Assembly: GCA_000711775.1 (NCBI GenBank)
Contig: ARYC01002040.1
Location: 1 to 64,000, forward strand
Direction of reading: 5' to 3'
Origin: Oxytricha trifallax
Lineage: Eukaryota; Ciliophora; Spirotrichea; Sporadotrichida; Oxytrichidae
DNA: 64,000 nt
This document shows positions 10,351 through 22,222 of the stretch, one piece after another. The notes beneath the pieces are model-generated. The model saw only the letters and a list, made by a program, of their open reading frames with translations. It did no database searches and had not been told where the DNA came from. Every line of letters begins with the position of its first letter. The stretch's first letter is position 1. Position numbers and translations under genes: made by a program.

Positions 10351-10904
10351 ATAAAACTAATATATAAGCATTTGTAGCAAAAGTAAGTTGATTATCTAAA
10401 GCAATAAAATAATATATAAGGACTTAATTTAAAACCTAAAACTTATAAATTATTTAGTTAAATTACATTTACAATAGTAAATCTCTGCTAGAAGACATTT
10501 TATTTTAATTCATTTAAATTATAAAACCTGTCTATGAAGGAAAATGATATGACAATCTAAATCGTGAGTTATGTTCATGTCTAAAGAAGGTGGATATAAG
10601 AATCAATTTTCCGTATAGCATAATCAAGATTTTAAAAATATTAATCTCTTTAAATTTTTTCAAATATCAAACTTTATACTGCAAATTATAATCTAAATTA
10701 AAAGATGAAACGCTATAAGTATAAAAATAAAGTATAATAAGAGATATTTAATTTCATTGATTTATAAGGAATGTTATTTTTATTAAAATAGCTAAAACTA
10801 TAAATTTAAATTACACAAATATTGAAATAAATATTTATGAAAAAATATATTGTAAATTTATAATTATATTTTAAAGCTGTTCGGAAATTAACACTAAGGA
10901 TTAA

Positions 10905-11302
10905 GCCAGAAATTTAGGCTTTAAATCAGACAATTCTACACTTTGAACTTTTTTATATCCCTTTTACAGTACTGAATAGCTTCTCATCATACATCTTAAC
11001 CTAGTTAACACTTGTGAAGAATTTATGTGACATTTCGCTTTTTCATATCTTTCTGATTGTTCTTTCACTCACTGCTTGAATTCTAAAGAACCATATTAGG
11101 TAAAACCCAATTTAGTAAAATCTTACTGTGGTTATCTGCCGTAGGATGGAACTTTGATGTGATACTCTACTGAAACTTTCTTACAATAAGTGGGCCTCAT
11201 TTTTCTAGAGTAAATAAATACTAATATAGGATTTGAGCATTCTGTCTTAACTTATAGATTATCCTTGATAAAATCAACACGTTATAGCAACGATTGGGGC
11301 AT
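10905..11302 (-). pseudogene. Unrecognised gene remnant (MPQSLLQ...)
   Basis: From the ATG at 11302 the minus strand reads MPQSLLQRVDFIKDNLQV, NPILVFIYSRKMRPTYCKK and VEYHIKVPSYGRQPQQ, up to an in-frame TGA (11069-11071, codon 78), then continues in the same frame as VKEQSERYEKAKCHINS and YKKVQSVELSDLKPKF. The coding character is good on both sides of the TGA. Either the gene encodes 77 residues with a fortuitous extension or, more likely, the TGA replaced a Trp codon in a longer gene. The family is unknown. Confidence 0.45.
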
Positions 11303-12571
11303 CTTTCTATAAAATACAAACTAATATGAGCAATAATTAATGGTTTTATTGGAAATTGGATACATATGTTATAAAAGTAATTATAAGAAGGCATAGAAAG
11401 ACAGAACTTATCAAGTATTAACCAAATGCTTTTACAGTTATGAAAAATATAATACTGAATTTTATAGGAATAACTATTAAGAAAAAAAGGAAGGTTTCAA
11501 AAAATTTATAAAAAGATATTATAAAAATAAATTAATAAATACTAAAATAATATCAATTAAATTTAAGTGGAAAAAATAAATAATATATTAAATATAAAAA
11601 AATAATAAAAATAGTTAATAAAAATTTTATGCTAAATATAATCTATTAATAAAAAACAAAAAAAAATAATAAAAAATAAGATACCAAAGAAAAAAATAAA
11701 CTAAATTATTTATATGTGCTTCCTACAAAAATTGTGAGATGATATCTATGAAATAAATAAATAATTAAAGTGATTTGTAGATTATGATCATATATTCGGT
11801 CAGTAAGTCAGTGAAAGAGAGCTCTCTAAAATAATACATTTTATATGTAATAGAGAAGCATGACAAAAGCGAATAATTATAACTATTTTGATAATCTAAC
11901 TAAATTTTATTAATTTTTGACGACATTATTAGTTTTATTATATATTTTATTGTTAAAGTTTAACATATAACAATCGCTCATATGTCTATCATAAAAATGA
12001 GTCACTATTCAGATTATTTAATCATTTAAAATGGTTATTGTTAAATTAAATTAAGGTGTCAATTTATGATTAATTAAAAAGAATTAATATTTATACAGCA
12101 GCTTCTAATATAAAGAAGTATACTCTATTAGTCAAGATAAATATATTATTAAATATTCTTAAAAAAGCCACATATAATTTTCCAGAAATCAACTCATATC
12201 CTATTCCTTTTCTATTTCGTCTTATAAATAGATAATTCAAGATCAACATTCTGTAATTATTTATTTTTGTAGAGGTAATATTTTAAAAGTACAGTATTTA
12301 ATTTTTTCTGTAAAGGCAAAATAGAGTGTTTAATTTATCGAAATTCTATGTTAATTTTATCAAATTCTTTTTAAAATCAAGAATACTAATTGAAATTCAT
12401 AAATTTATTGCAAACTTATTCTTAAAAAGTATTTAAACCAATTTATCTTATGTTTATTCACTTAACCTGTGAATCATTTTCTATTCCTATATCAACTAGA
12501 TTAATTTTGAGTATATTCTCTTACATTAAATCAATAGCAATATATGAATATATTATATTTGGAATAGGTAT
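11303..12571. other. AT-rich spacer with no gene seen
   Basis: Extremely AT-rich, with many A runs, up to the inverted-repeat edge at 12572. No supported gene. Confidence 0.5.
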
Positions 12572-12820
12572 TATTGATAAAATAGATAAAAATAGGAAAT
12601 TTGAGAAATAAGGATAAATCAATGAATTATTAGTAATATTAACTGCCAGTAATTAGGAGTGTACTGAATCGTAATTTGATTTAGATTTAAAATATATTTT
12701 TAATTAATAATTATATTTAATAAGTGGTCAGGTCAGGTAGTCTGGCCAGGGTTTTTGGTGGTCTACCGTAATTATATTATAAATATCTGTTATTAATATT
12801 AAAGATGTGTAGATCACTAA

Positions 12821-15555
12821 AATGGCAGCAACATACCGGAGAACACTAAGACGAATGTTTAATCGAATGAGAGGCCACTGTGACCTTATAACTGCGAGGA
12901 GGACTCGGTAAGTATAGCAATAATCATTTCTCACAACAGCCACTAATTCTTTTTACAGATACAGTATGAGGGCAGCCCGGACCTCTGGAAGCAGTGCCAG
13001 TGCTTGATGCGAGTAAGATTCTGGGTTTCAGTAACATCGATGTCTACACCGATTGTTTAAACGAGATTTACTACCTCTGCATTCGCTTCAAGACTGATTC
13101 CACCAGACAAATAAACAATTCTTCACTGAAAAGAAGCGCAAGGGCAAGGCGATTATGGCACAGTTAAAATATAACCACCAAGCTTCTCGAGCATCATTCA
13201 TTCAAGTAGTTCGCATCAGCAGTTGATGGATTAAAGCTAATATACGGGCCCTCTCATCATTACGGGCAGTTTATCGCAAAAGAGAATGCTAAGCGGGAGA
13301 AGGAATCATAAATTCAGGACCACGGATCTAGAGGCGCTGCCGATGTTACCAATTACTACTTGATCGAGAGGCTTTCAGAGGGAGCACTGTCAAAGGAGGA
13401 GTACATTCGGAAGAATTCAAGCGATGTGTCCCAGATAGTAGCCATTGCCAAGGCATACAGCTCAATGAACTACGCTGATTAAGTGATCCAGAAGTCCGGT
13501 GTCGCCTGTTCTGAACGAGACCCCCCCTAACCCCCCCCCCATAAAAATATATGACCTCCCCCTCCCCCCCCTTTATAATAAAATTTTTCAAATTATATGA
13601 AAAACATATTCTTATGCTTTGAATCATGATCTATCTAAAAGAAATCTTGCCCTGCGGGCAGCTACTGTTATTTATTATTATATTTGATACACTACGTCCG
13701 TCGACTTTTTTTGATACATGCTTGTATATGAAAATATTACAAATGAATTTTATTTTTGAGTGTCATTAATTTAATTTTATTATATCTATTAATATAAACG
13801 AACCCTAATTCTATTTAATAATTTTTTATATCTACAATCGTCTTTATTGGGCATAAAACTTTAAAATAATATAATAAACATTTACACTTTTGTAAATATT
13901 TGTCTTATCATATCTTTTTTAATTATGAAAATAATATATTAAAAAATCAAACAATATCTAATTATTTTATTTAATATTTTAATGATTAACAATAGTAGAT
14001 TAATTTTCTTAATCATTTAATATAAATATAATTATACCTTTTATGAAATTTACAGAAAAAAAAACGTGTAAGTCTTAAATAATGATTAATAGATAAGGCT
14101 AATTTTTTCTAGAAGTTTGAGGCATTTTTTAATCTTTAAGATTTAGAGTTATTATTTGTAACTGATTTTATATAAGATAAGATAAAGAGTAATTATAATT
14201 TTAATGAGATAAGTCGTGTATGGACCCTAAAAATGAAGTAATTTATATAAATTATAAAAAATGAATTTAATTAATATGTGTTAAAATGAAATGGCTAAGC
14301 TATCTTACTAAAATATAAAATGAACTCATAAAAATTCTAACTTGTATAAAATAATTTAATTAAAAATTTTCTCTTAAACTATTTAAAAATGATTTCATAA
14401 TTAATAAAGATATGATAAGACAAATATTTACAAAAGTGTAAATATTTATTATATTATTTTAAAGTATTATGCCCAATGAAGACGATTGTAGATATAAAAA
14501 ATTATTAAATAGAATTAGGGTTCGTTTATATTAATAGATATAATAAAAATAAAATTAATGACACTCAAAAATAAAATGCTTTTGTAATATTTTCCTAAAC
14601 AAGCATGTATCAATAAAAGTCGACGGACGTAATGAAGCTTATCAAATATAATAATAAATAACAGTAGCTGCCCGCAGGGCAACATTTTCTTTTAGATAGA
14701 GCATGATTCAAAGCATAAGAATATGTTTTTCATATAATTTGAAAAATTTTATCATAAAGGGGGGAGGGAGGGTCATATATTTTTCATTGGGGGGGGGGGT
14801 CTCGGTCAGAACAGTCGCCATTAAGAAGGAGAGGGTACCAATAATAACATCTCTAAGAATACATTGCAGTTCTTAAAAAAAAAGGTGATGACTCGTGTGC
14901 CCCTAGGATGCCGATCTACAAGCACTCGGTTACCTCCACATAATCAATACTCTGTATGAGCTCCTAATAAGGCGCTAGAACATTAAGATTCACAGTATGT
15001 GGATATACGGGCCCACCAATACCAGGAAGACTAAAATTACTCACATTCTGGAAGAGATATTCGAATGAAAGCAATACATACAGTCCAATTTGAATTTTCC
15101 ACGTCCCAATCAATCAAGGCAAGACCGGCGAGCCACAAATACTAATCGCGAATGAGCTCAATCTTCCGAACGTATTTGGTTAGTCTGGGATAGCAGGAAT
15201 GAAACGGTTGATGGAGGGTGAAGGGATGGCCATAGAGCAGAAGTAAGTAGGCGTGGAATACAAATACACGGGATACTTAATAGTCAATAACATCTAACAC
15301 TCTGCCCTTTAGCAAGATGGACCCTCAAGATGCCAATGCTTTCAAGTCGAGATGTCTGCTCTGCCAATCCGAGATACCGACTTGAAGTGGTAAGAAGGAA
15401 TTCCCTAATAACGGCAATGGTAGCACGGTTCCTCCATTCGAGATTTCTCGCCGATCAGAGCTAAGAATGAAGCTGTTTGAATACACAGAGAAGGTGGTCA
15501 GAGACAGAGTAGAGGTGTCTAGTGAGGTAACGCCGTATTGAGTTGATCTACACAT
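12821..15555 (+). pseudogene. Fossil Rep/SF3-helicase-like gene in two halves
   Basis: The left half (about 12821-13506) encodes a basic N-terminal region and a predicted globular part. The right half (about 14820-15555) has a P-loop-like motif MWIYGPTNT near 14997, an ac-rich beta strand ILIANEL near 15130 that fits Walker B, and YLIVNN near 15275 that fits motif C of SF3 helicases. This motif order is typical of Rep proteins. The gene is broken and split by the nested element. The assignment rests on these three motifs only. Confidence 0.5.
13507..14813. mobile_element. 1.3-kb palindromic element nested in the Rep element, 6-bp target duplication
   Basis: The element begins TGTTCTGAACGAGACCCC and ends in the inverse, GGGTCTCGGTCAGAACA. 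Its two arms (about 13507-13935 and 14400-14813) are near-identical inverted copies of about 415 bp around an AT-rich centre. GTCGCC flanks it directly on both sides (13501-13506 and 14814-14819). C/G homopolymer runs sit near both tips. No transposase frame is visible, so it is likely non-autonomous. The tip and 6-bp duplication recur in the small element at 25870-26242. Confidence 0.88.
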
Positions 15556-15786
15556 TGGTAATATTTATAAAAGATATTTATAATATAATTACGGTAGAAC
15601 ACCAAAAACCCTGGCCAGACCACCTGACCACTTTTTAACTATAATTATTAATTAAAAATATATTTTAAATCTAAATCAAATTACGATTAAGTACACACCT
15701 AATTACTGCTGGGAGTTAATATTACTAATAATTCATTGATTTATCTATATTTCTCAAATTTCCTATTTTTATCTATTTTATCAATA

Positions 15787-17480
15787 TTTATTTTTATTAG
15801 TTTTATAAATAAATATTACAATGACCGATTCATCATATTTTAAGAATATTAGATAATTTTATTGAAACTCATCCTAAACAGTAATATCTATAATTATGTT
15901 ATTTAAGTTTTTAGTAAGTCCAATCAACTGATTCACTAAATATTTATTTTATCAATATATATTCTCAAGATACCCTATGTCAATTAAAAATTAAATAAGC
16001 TAAATTTATCAGCTTTATTAATAAATTAATATCACTTTAATTTAAATCTCATATTTATATAGTATACAATTTCTTTTGAATGTGGACGTTTCTCTCTGTA
16101 TTTAAATATAGTATTAAAATCGAACTTGGTTACTTAACTCTTCAACATATCTTTAATCTTAGAAGTTATTGATCACAAATTATTTTAATTAAAAATTGAG
16201 AACAATTAAATATAAACATAAATTAATAATTTAATTATAAATTTACTAAGAATTAGAGTGTTATATCAATTCTTAGAAAGTGCCTTTTTTATAAATTTCT
16301 CATTTTTTATTTAAAGTTATTACAAATATTAGTTCTTATCTTAAAGATAATATTCTTACATCAATTTACATGATTAAAATAATTATAACTGTAAATAGCA
16401 TACACTCACTATTAAGATGGACAAATTTAAATTGTTTAAAATTACACTTAAATATAATTTACAGATTAATGACTAATAAATTTTTGACTTTTGTTAATTC
16501 TCTAGAAAATATAAATATTAAAGAACATTTAAAGTAAAATATGATTCACAAAATAAAATAATTAGAACTTAGATACCAATAAATAAGCAATTTATCCTCT
16601 TTTTATTACAGATATTGATTTAATAATATCTACTAATTTATAATATCATTTATATATCCGTTTATTTTTATTTTAAAATTTATAATAATTTCTTATAATA
16701 TTGTATATTTTATAAATAGTGTCGATTTTAATAATATTAATTTGTACTAAAATTCCGTTAAATACATTATATAAAAGTTTTATTATAAAGTAAAATTCAA
16801 ATTTTATGTCATTATATCATTAAGTTCTTAATTTAATTGATGTTTTTTAAAAATAAGTTAAATAATAGCTATCATGAATAGGATTATTATCTTTGTGATC
16901 TTTGTCCATTCTTAGCAAACATCTGATTTTAATGGTAATTTTGATTAAAAAACCAATCGGCACGTTAATTAAATCAAAAATACATTGTTAAATTATATCA
17001 ATGATTACTTTTTAAAAGTCATTGAATAAGTATTCTTCAAGCTACTAAAATCATAAACGCTAGGAAAAAATAAATTTAAAGTCTTTTAAAACAAAAATAT
17101 ACAATAAAAAAAATATAAAAGTAATTTTATAGATCACAATGCTTGATAATTAATAGTCATTGTAAAATAAAATGAGGATAGATACTTTTCACATATTTAA
17201 ATATTAACAAATTACCTTTTAATTGGAATTTAAATGATTTATAATATAATTTACCTTGTCATTATAAATTAAAATACAATTAATTGTAGCATGTTCCAAT
17301 CAAGTAAGATTTTTTGCAATAATTTTTAATTGTAATATATGAATAAATATTATAATAAATAAAAATTCCAATAAAATAGTATTGCATTTAAGACAAATAG
17401 CTTTACATTGAAGTCCAACATGTTAAATATGAAAATGATAAATAAAAATTTTATTTATAAAAATAGCAAATAAATAATTG
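15787..17480. other. AT-rich spacer with no gene seen
   Basis: AT-rich throughout. I found no coding-like island or repeat here. Confidence 0.5.
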
Positions 17481-19100
17481 AAGCTAAATAAGAAACACAG
17501 AATGGGTATACTGAGCAAAATTAAAAAAGATATTATATAGGGAGACATTGAAAATAACTAATTTCAGCACTTAGCACAATACACAGCAAACATCATTAAA
17601 CAAAACAAAAGTCAATGGGGCCTTCACATGCTAGAAATTATTACTTTTATAGCTAGAAAAATCATAAGAAAATAGTTCTCAATAGTTAACTAGTTCCAAC
17701 TACACCTAACAAGAATACAGTTCGACGATGGAAACAACTGTGAGACAGTTCAACTATGGACTTTAAAACACTTTTATATGCTTAGATTAGCATCAATAAA
17801 ACAACAAATTCATAAAACATCAACAGACTACAATAAAACCCCAACAAACCCACATTAGGGTGTTAAGCAACTATACCTAGAAAAACCAGCCTCACCTCCA
17901 ATAGAGATAGAGCAAAATCATTTGGGGGGTAGTAACCATGAAAATGACGACTACTATTCAAATGACGATGATCTCCCAATCCCAAACAGAAACCCCAACC
18001 TCATAACAAAAAGAGTAATCTACTCAGACAATGAGGAAGACTGGAGTTCGGTGGAAGAAAAGCATAAATACGACTAATTCTATGAAGGAAGCTCCTCCAT
18101 AGAGAGCTCAAGCTAACCCACCTACTACATAGAAAGTGGCACTGATAAAAAGAAGGAGTCCATTAATGACTCCTTCACTTACCCAGTCCAAAATTCCAAT
18201 GACGTCAAATACATCACAGAATTAAATTATTACTAAATAGGAGATTAATTAGAAATCTCAAATTAAAATTTAGTACTAAATATGGATCTTAATTAAATTG
18301 AGAATTAATAATAAATTAATAATTATTAAACTGGATCCTACTAAGGGATGTATACCATCACCAAGGCGTAACTATAGGACAAATTCGACACGAGAGAATC
18401 TAGATTCTTTTTATGGATGAGTACAATCAATAGTAAGATGTCCAAAGTAATCCAAAGATACTCAAAAGCTATCGCCACCATATTTGCAAACTTGGACCAC
18501 AGCAAATTAATTGAAAGAGTCAATATGAACGACGGAAAACTAAGAGAATTAGGAGAACACATAAAAAACAGAACCAATTCTTCAGTCAAGACACCAGCTG
18601 ACCTAATTGGTTTTGTGAGACTTTTCGACATAGGCATCCTTAAAACGTCACAGCTAATGAAGCAAACTGCATATCTGTGAGTTCAGACTATCATGAACAT
18701 TTGAACAAGGTAGAGATTTACGTAAAATGCTTTTAAAACACGATTAATTCCTAAAAAGTAACCCCACACAACTAGTCACTACTAGATGCAAAGAACATAT
18801 AGCCTCAAAGAACCTGAAGTTCTCAATAAACGTAAAATATTCCGACACAAATTTCAAATTCAAAGAAATGGGCGAACAAGTCCAAATCCTCAACCAAAGA
18901 AGAAAAGGAAGAAGAGATAAACCACATAGGAAGAAGACACAAAAAGGAAAGGAAGAAGAGAAGACCCAGTAGACACGGATAGAATATCCTAAAATTAACT
19001 AAAAGAGCTTGTCCCTTATAAACTATCATGCTTGTTTGATCGGAGTTCCCTAGAGACCTCAGTGTGATCATATTATTATTATTATTATGATTATCATTAA
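17480..19100 (+). mobile_element. Tailed repeat copy B (possible non-LTR retroelement)
   Basis: Contains the 392-codon frame, a basic downstream patch (RRKGRRDKPHRKKTQKGK near 18900-18960) and a 3' block GTCCCTTATAAAC ... CCTAGAGACCTCAGTGTGA ending in (TTA)n at 19069-19085. The block and tail match copy A at 5448-5545 in order and orientation. Element class and 5' edge are inferred. It lies about 160 bp left of TBE-3. Confidence 0.5.
17502..18680 (+). CDS. Uninterrupted 392-codon protein, unrecognised, acidic Ser/Asn-rich centre
   Basis: ATG at 17502 to TGA at 18678-18680 in the ciliate code, with no internal TGA and no frame break, the cleanest frame in the window. N-terminal part: MGILSKIKKDIIQGDIENNQ, then a helical, basic region (HMLEIITFIARKIIRKQF). 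The middle (about residues 145-225) is acidic and Ser/Asn-rich (ENDDYYSNDDDLPIP, SDNEEDWSSVEEKHKY), followed by a Gln/Asn-rich linker. The C-terminal 120 residues look folded and helical (MSKVIQRYSKAIATIF, KTPADLIGFVRLFDIGIL). Downstream (18690-19000) lies a Lys/Arg-rich patch and the shared 3' tail, so it may be the first protein of a retroelement-like repeat. The N-terminal part has a faint likeness to the 145-codon frame at 4734. No family is recognised. Confidence 0.7.
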
Positions 19101-19423
19101 TAAAAATCATAAAAACTTTAATATGAACAATTACTCAAAGGTCATCTACATTAATTATTTATTAACAGCTTTTAAATATGAATAAAATTATTAAATATAA
19201 TTGATCATTCTTTAATCTGAATAATTTTACAATTAATTTAACTATACAGCTTTGTCTGCAGTCAAAACCCCAAAACCCTTTCAATTGTTTGATTGAGTTT
19301 TTAATTCATAAAAGTAGACTATTAGTGCATGCTTTATTAGGGTTTTAATAGGGTTTATATAGGGGTTTAATGTTTAAATATTAGTATTTTAAGTGAGTAT
19401 AACAAGCGAGTTTTTAAAATATT

Positions 19424-20872
19424 TCACACAAACATAAGCTTAGAGTCATGTGGCAGTTCTCTGAATTTTATCTTACTAAGTTGATGTTTGATTGTTTCTA
19501 TTGATTGTTAATTCTCTTAGCTTGGCTTGATAATAGTTGAGTATGCAAGTTCTCTGAGACCTCCATTTATTTTATTTTTATCGATATATTGTTTGATTCT
19601 TTGCTTAGAATCTCTCTCACCTCTGCAGCTAAAGTATTCGTTTCTTGACATGTCGCTATCTATTATTATTACTGCTAGAGCCCAGATATCCCATTAAGTG
19701 TCTCTATCTCTCCAATCCTCTCTCTCTCTGGGAATTATCCAGGAGTGCCGTATACATTTCCTTATGCAGAGGCTTGCACTCTTTGAGCTCTGTTGAAGTC
19801 AATAATATAAACTCTAAGAGGCTGAAAGTTCAACATGATATTCTCTGGCTTTAAGTCTCTATGAACATAACCTAGCTTGTGAAGCTCTTCAATTCCTTCA
19901 ACTATCTGCTATACTATCTAGCTAATTTATCTCTGACATCTATTGTCAGATAAGAATTCTCTGTAAGTCATTTGAAGTAAAGGAAGCCTGAAGGCTACAT
20001 GATCTTTACCAATAAAATAGCATCAAGCTAGATGATATGCCTACACTCATTTAACTTTGCTTGTTAAAGAGCATAATACTCATTAGCGAATTCTATTTAG
20101 AACTTGTCATCAGCAAGGAAGTAATTGACTGGATATATCTTGTAAGCATATTAGTCATCTGTGATGACTCTCTTCTCTACTTTATCCTCAAGAGTGAGGT
20201 AGCTTTCAAGGGAAGAATCTATGTCAATAATTTCAAAGATAGGAATCTTCATCACCTCAATTTTTACCATTATTTTATTTTTCTCAGAGACAGGAAAGTT
20301 CTTGACAGCTTTCTTTATTTTGACTTACTTCTATAGTTCAACTCTATGATACTCAACTGGGTTTCTTGGTCTTCTCTTTTAGAGGAATCATTTTCCTGTA
20401 GGTTCATGAATAAAGACAAAACTTTAATTGTGCTTTTTCTTTAAGTGCACTTTGAAGTCTCTTGTATGAGAATATGGCTTCTCACAGAACTCACAGATAT
20501 ATTTGCCATCCTTCTTTTAATGCTTGAGATATAACCTAGGCATGTCGTTGTGAATATCTCTCAAGTGTCTCTTAAAAGATGACTTGTAAGAGAAAACTTT
20601 ATTGCATTCATTGCATTAATAGTCAACTTTGCCTGGTATTTATTAATGCTCTATGACGGGTTGTTTAAGCTCCTCCTCAATTTCACAGCTTCTATTATAA
20701 CCTCCTACTTAATTTATATTAAAATCTCAAAGCTAGACTAGTCAAAGTTGTCATAAGTAGGCTCCCACTGAGTACAAGCGTCTCTGGTCTCTACTTTTAA
20801 ATATTACTGGAATGATAATTTTTATTGACTTTACCCAAGCAATGCCGCTCTTCTCAAAAGGTTAGCGCTCAT
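19424..20872 (-). pseudogene. TBE-3 57-kDa zinc-finger/kinase protein, damaged
   Basis: The 1449-nt span equals about 483 codons, the expected 57-kDa size. It starts MSANLLRRAALLG at 20872. Two C2H2-type fingers lie in the N-terminal third (20460-20640), then a linker, then the kinase-like C-lobe with GYVHRDLKPENIML, IIDFNRAQ (DFN at the DFG place) and a GTPG turn, ending DSKLMFV before TGA 19424-19426. A two-base GA gain in PERED shifts the frame near 19705, and the N-terminal part also changes frame near 20670. The fingers suggest DNA binding. Confidence 0.85.
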
Positions 20873-21440
20873 TTTAGTTTCTGATATAATCTATTATAAT
20901 AATGATAAAATATATCGAGATAAACTATTATAATAGAGTATATGACGCTCTAGTAGATTCTTTGCTGAGAGGTAAGAAAATTAAATAACTATAAAAGACT
21001 GCAAGTTGACATATTTTTTGAGAATTTTATTCGTTTTAGTAAATTATAATACTCTAAATGAAGTTTTGTTTCTCTAGGGGGTGCTCCAAATCAAGTTTGA
21101 ACTTAATTTGAGGAAAATTTATTAAACATTTTTTAATTTAATTTGCTCTTAATTAAGTTTTAACCTTAAAATTTAACTCCTAATAAAGTTTGAACTTAAC
21201 TTAGAAGACCTCCTAAAATAATTAAAAATTATAATATTAGGAGCAATTTAATGGATATAAATTGATAAAAATGGAAATCAATCTGTGAAACTTAAAGTAA
21301 GTTTTTCAATGCTTCTCCTCATATCTTTTCAAGGTTGACCTCCAGTAAGTCCTCCCTATTTAGTAGTAAGATTTTAATAAACTTAGAATGGATATCCATA
21401 ATTTTAAATTTCATTAACATTTCTAGAAAGAGGAAGCAAG

Positions 21441-22210
21441 ATGGATTCTATGAATGATGCAATGAAGAGAATTTAATCTCAAGATTTAATAGGGAAATTC
21501 CGAAGTAAAGAGGACCTATATAGAAATTAATTATAGCAAGGTAAGTTCTTAACAAAGATTAATATATTAAAGATAGTTGGATTGTTCTTGCAAACCCAGG
21601 AAGGGCTAAAATCTCATTTTTAAAAGCCTTACTGAGTGAAGAGAAAAAGCTTTTAAGTCTAATGAAATTACGATGATAGAGACACTTAACTACCGTGAAA
21701 TATCAGTGGCAAACTTATATGACGATGCTATGAGCAATCCTGATGTAGTTCTCTACCTTCCATCAAAGCTACAGCTCTCTAATAAAATGCCAGAGAGAAA
21801 CTTCTTCTCTTTTGTTCTTAGAACTCTGAAACCTGAGTACTTAAATGAAATAATTAAGTAGCTCACAAGAAACGCTAAAGCATTTTTCCTGAAGAAAAAT
21901 AAAAGCAAGGCATTAAAATAATTGATACCTGGCTGTAGGAACTTCAAAAACATCCTTTCATCTCAAGTAAGCTTAAAATACTAACTTTATAGAAGAACCT
22001 GGCACTGCTGTATATTTGATGAAAGAACGCAGCAAATTAAACAGAGAGAGAAAAAGTCTCAAGTAAAGCATGAATTGAGTAAGAGACTCTTCAAAGATTT
22101 CTAAAAGCCAAATGAGATGAAAATATATGCAGGAGCTGGTAACATAGGCCCAAGCAAGCCTTAGAGGAAGAAAAGAAAGAGAAGCAAATCCCTTTACGGG
22201 TTAATTTAAT
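21441..22210 (+). pseudogene. TBE-3 22-kDa protein gene, damaged
   Basis: Starts MDSMNDAMKRIQSQDLIGKF at 21441, has a 36-nt intron, then VGLFLQTQEG. The frame changes by one base near 21604 and again before 21673, after which it reads ISVANLYDDAMSNPDVVLYL and LKPEYLNEIIK. The basic tail (QRKKRKRSKS, near 22160-22190) is a likely nuclear-localisation or nucleic-acid-binding region. The exact stop is unclear; the frame overlaps the 3' end of the transposase gene on the other strand. The role of the 22-kDa protein is not known to me. Confidence 0.75.
21541..21576 (+). other. 36-nt intron in the TBE-3 22-kDa gene
   Basis: GTAAGTTCTT to ATAG, in the same place (after CAA G) as in TBE-4 (48011-48046) and TBE-5 (63482-63517), all 36 nt. 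Conserved position, length and splice ends support a real spliceosomal intron. Confidence 0.85.
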
Positions 22211-22222
22211 ATGTGAACTTAT

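Larger units (their letters stand above)
12572..15786. mobile_element. Broken 3.2-kb element with 230-bp inverted ends and a Rep-helicase-like gene
   Basis: The ends are inverted copies of about 230 bp (12572-12800 against 15555-15786), with core GTCTGGCCAGGGTTTTTGG near the inner part of each arm. The interior carries sequence resembling a superfamily-3 helicase of replication-initiator (Rep) type, so this may be a Rep-bearing DNA transposon or an old relative of small Rep-encoding DNA viruses. No capsid or envelope gene is seen. It is broken: a 1.3-kb palindromic element sits inside it and the coding parts are interrupted several times, perhaps three to five. No clear target duplication was found at the outer ends. 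The arms differ by a modest number of changes, so the insertion is not very recent. Confidence 0.7.

Noticed and set aside
13346-13627. Minus-strand 93-codon frame
   Set aside because: It spans the boundary of the nested palindromic element and includes the translated C/G run.
15325-15555. Minus-strand 76-codon frame in the Rep-like element
   Set aside because: It is a shadow of the plus-strand Rep-like region, which carries the helicase-type motifs.
17825-17850. C/A-rich AAAACCCCAACAAACCC stretch as a telomere or TBE tip
   Set aside because: It reads in frame within the 392-codon gene (KTPTNPH) and lacks the regular C4A4 spacing.
18341-18637. Minus-strand 98-codon frame opposite the 392-codon frame
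   Set aside because: Shadow of the plus-strand gene; composition is hydrophobic and it ignores the ciliate code evidence.
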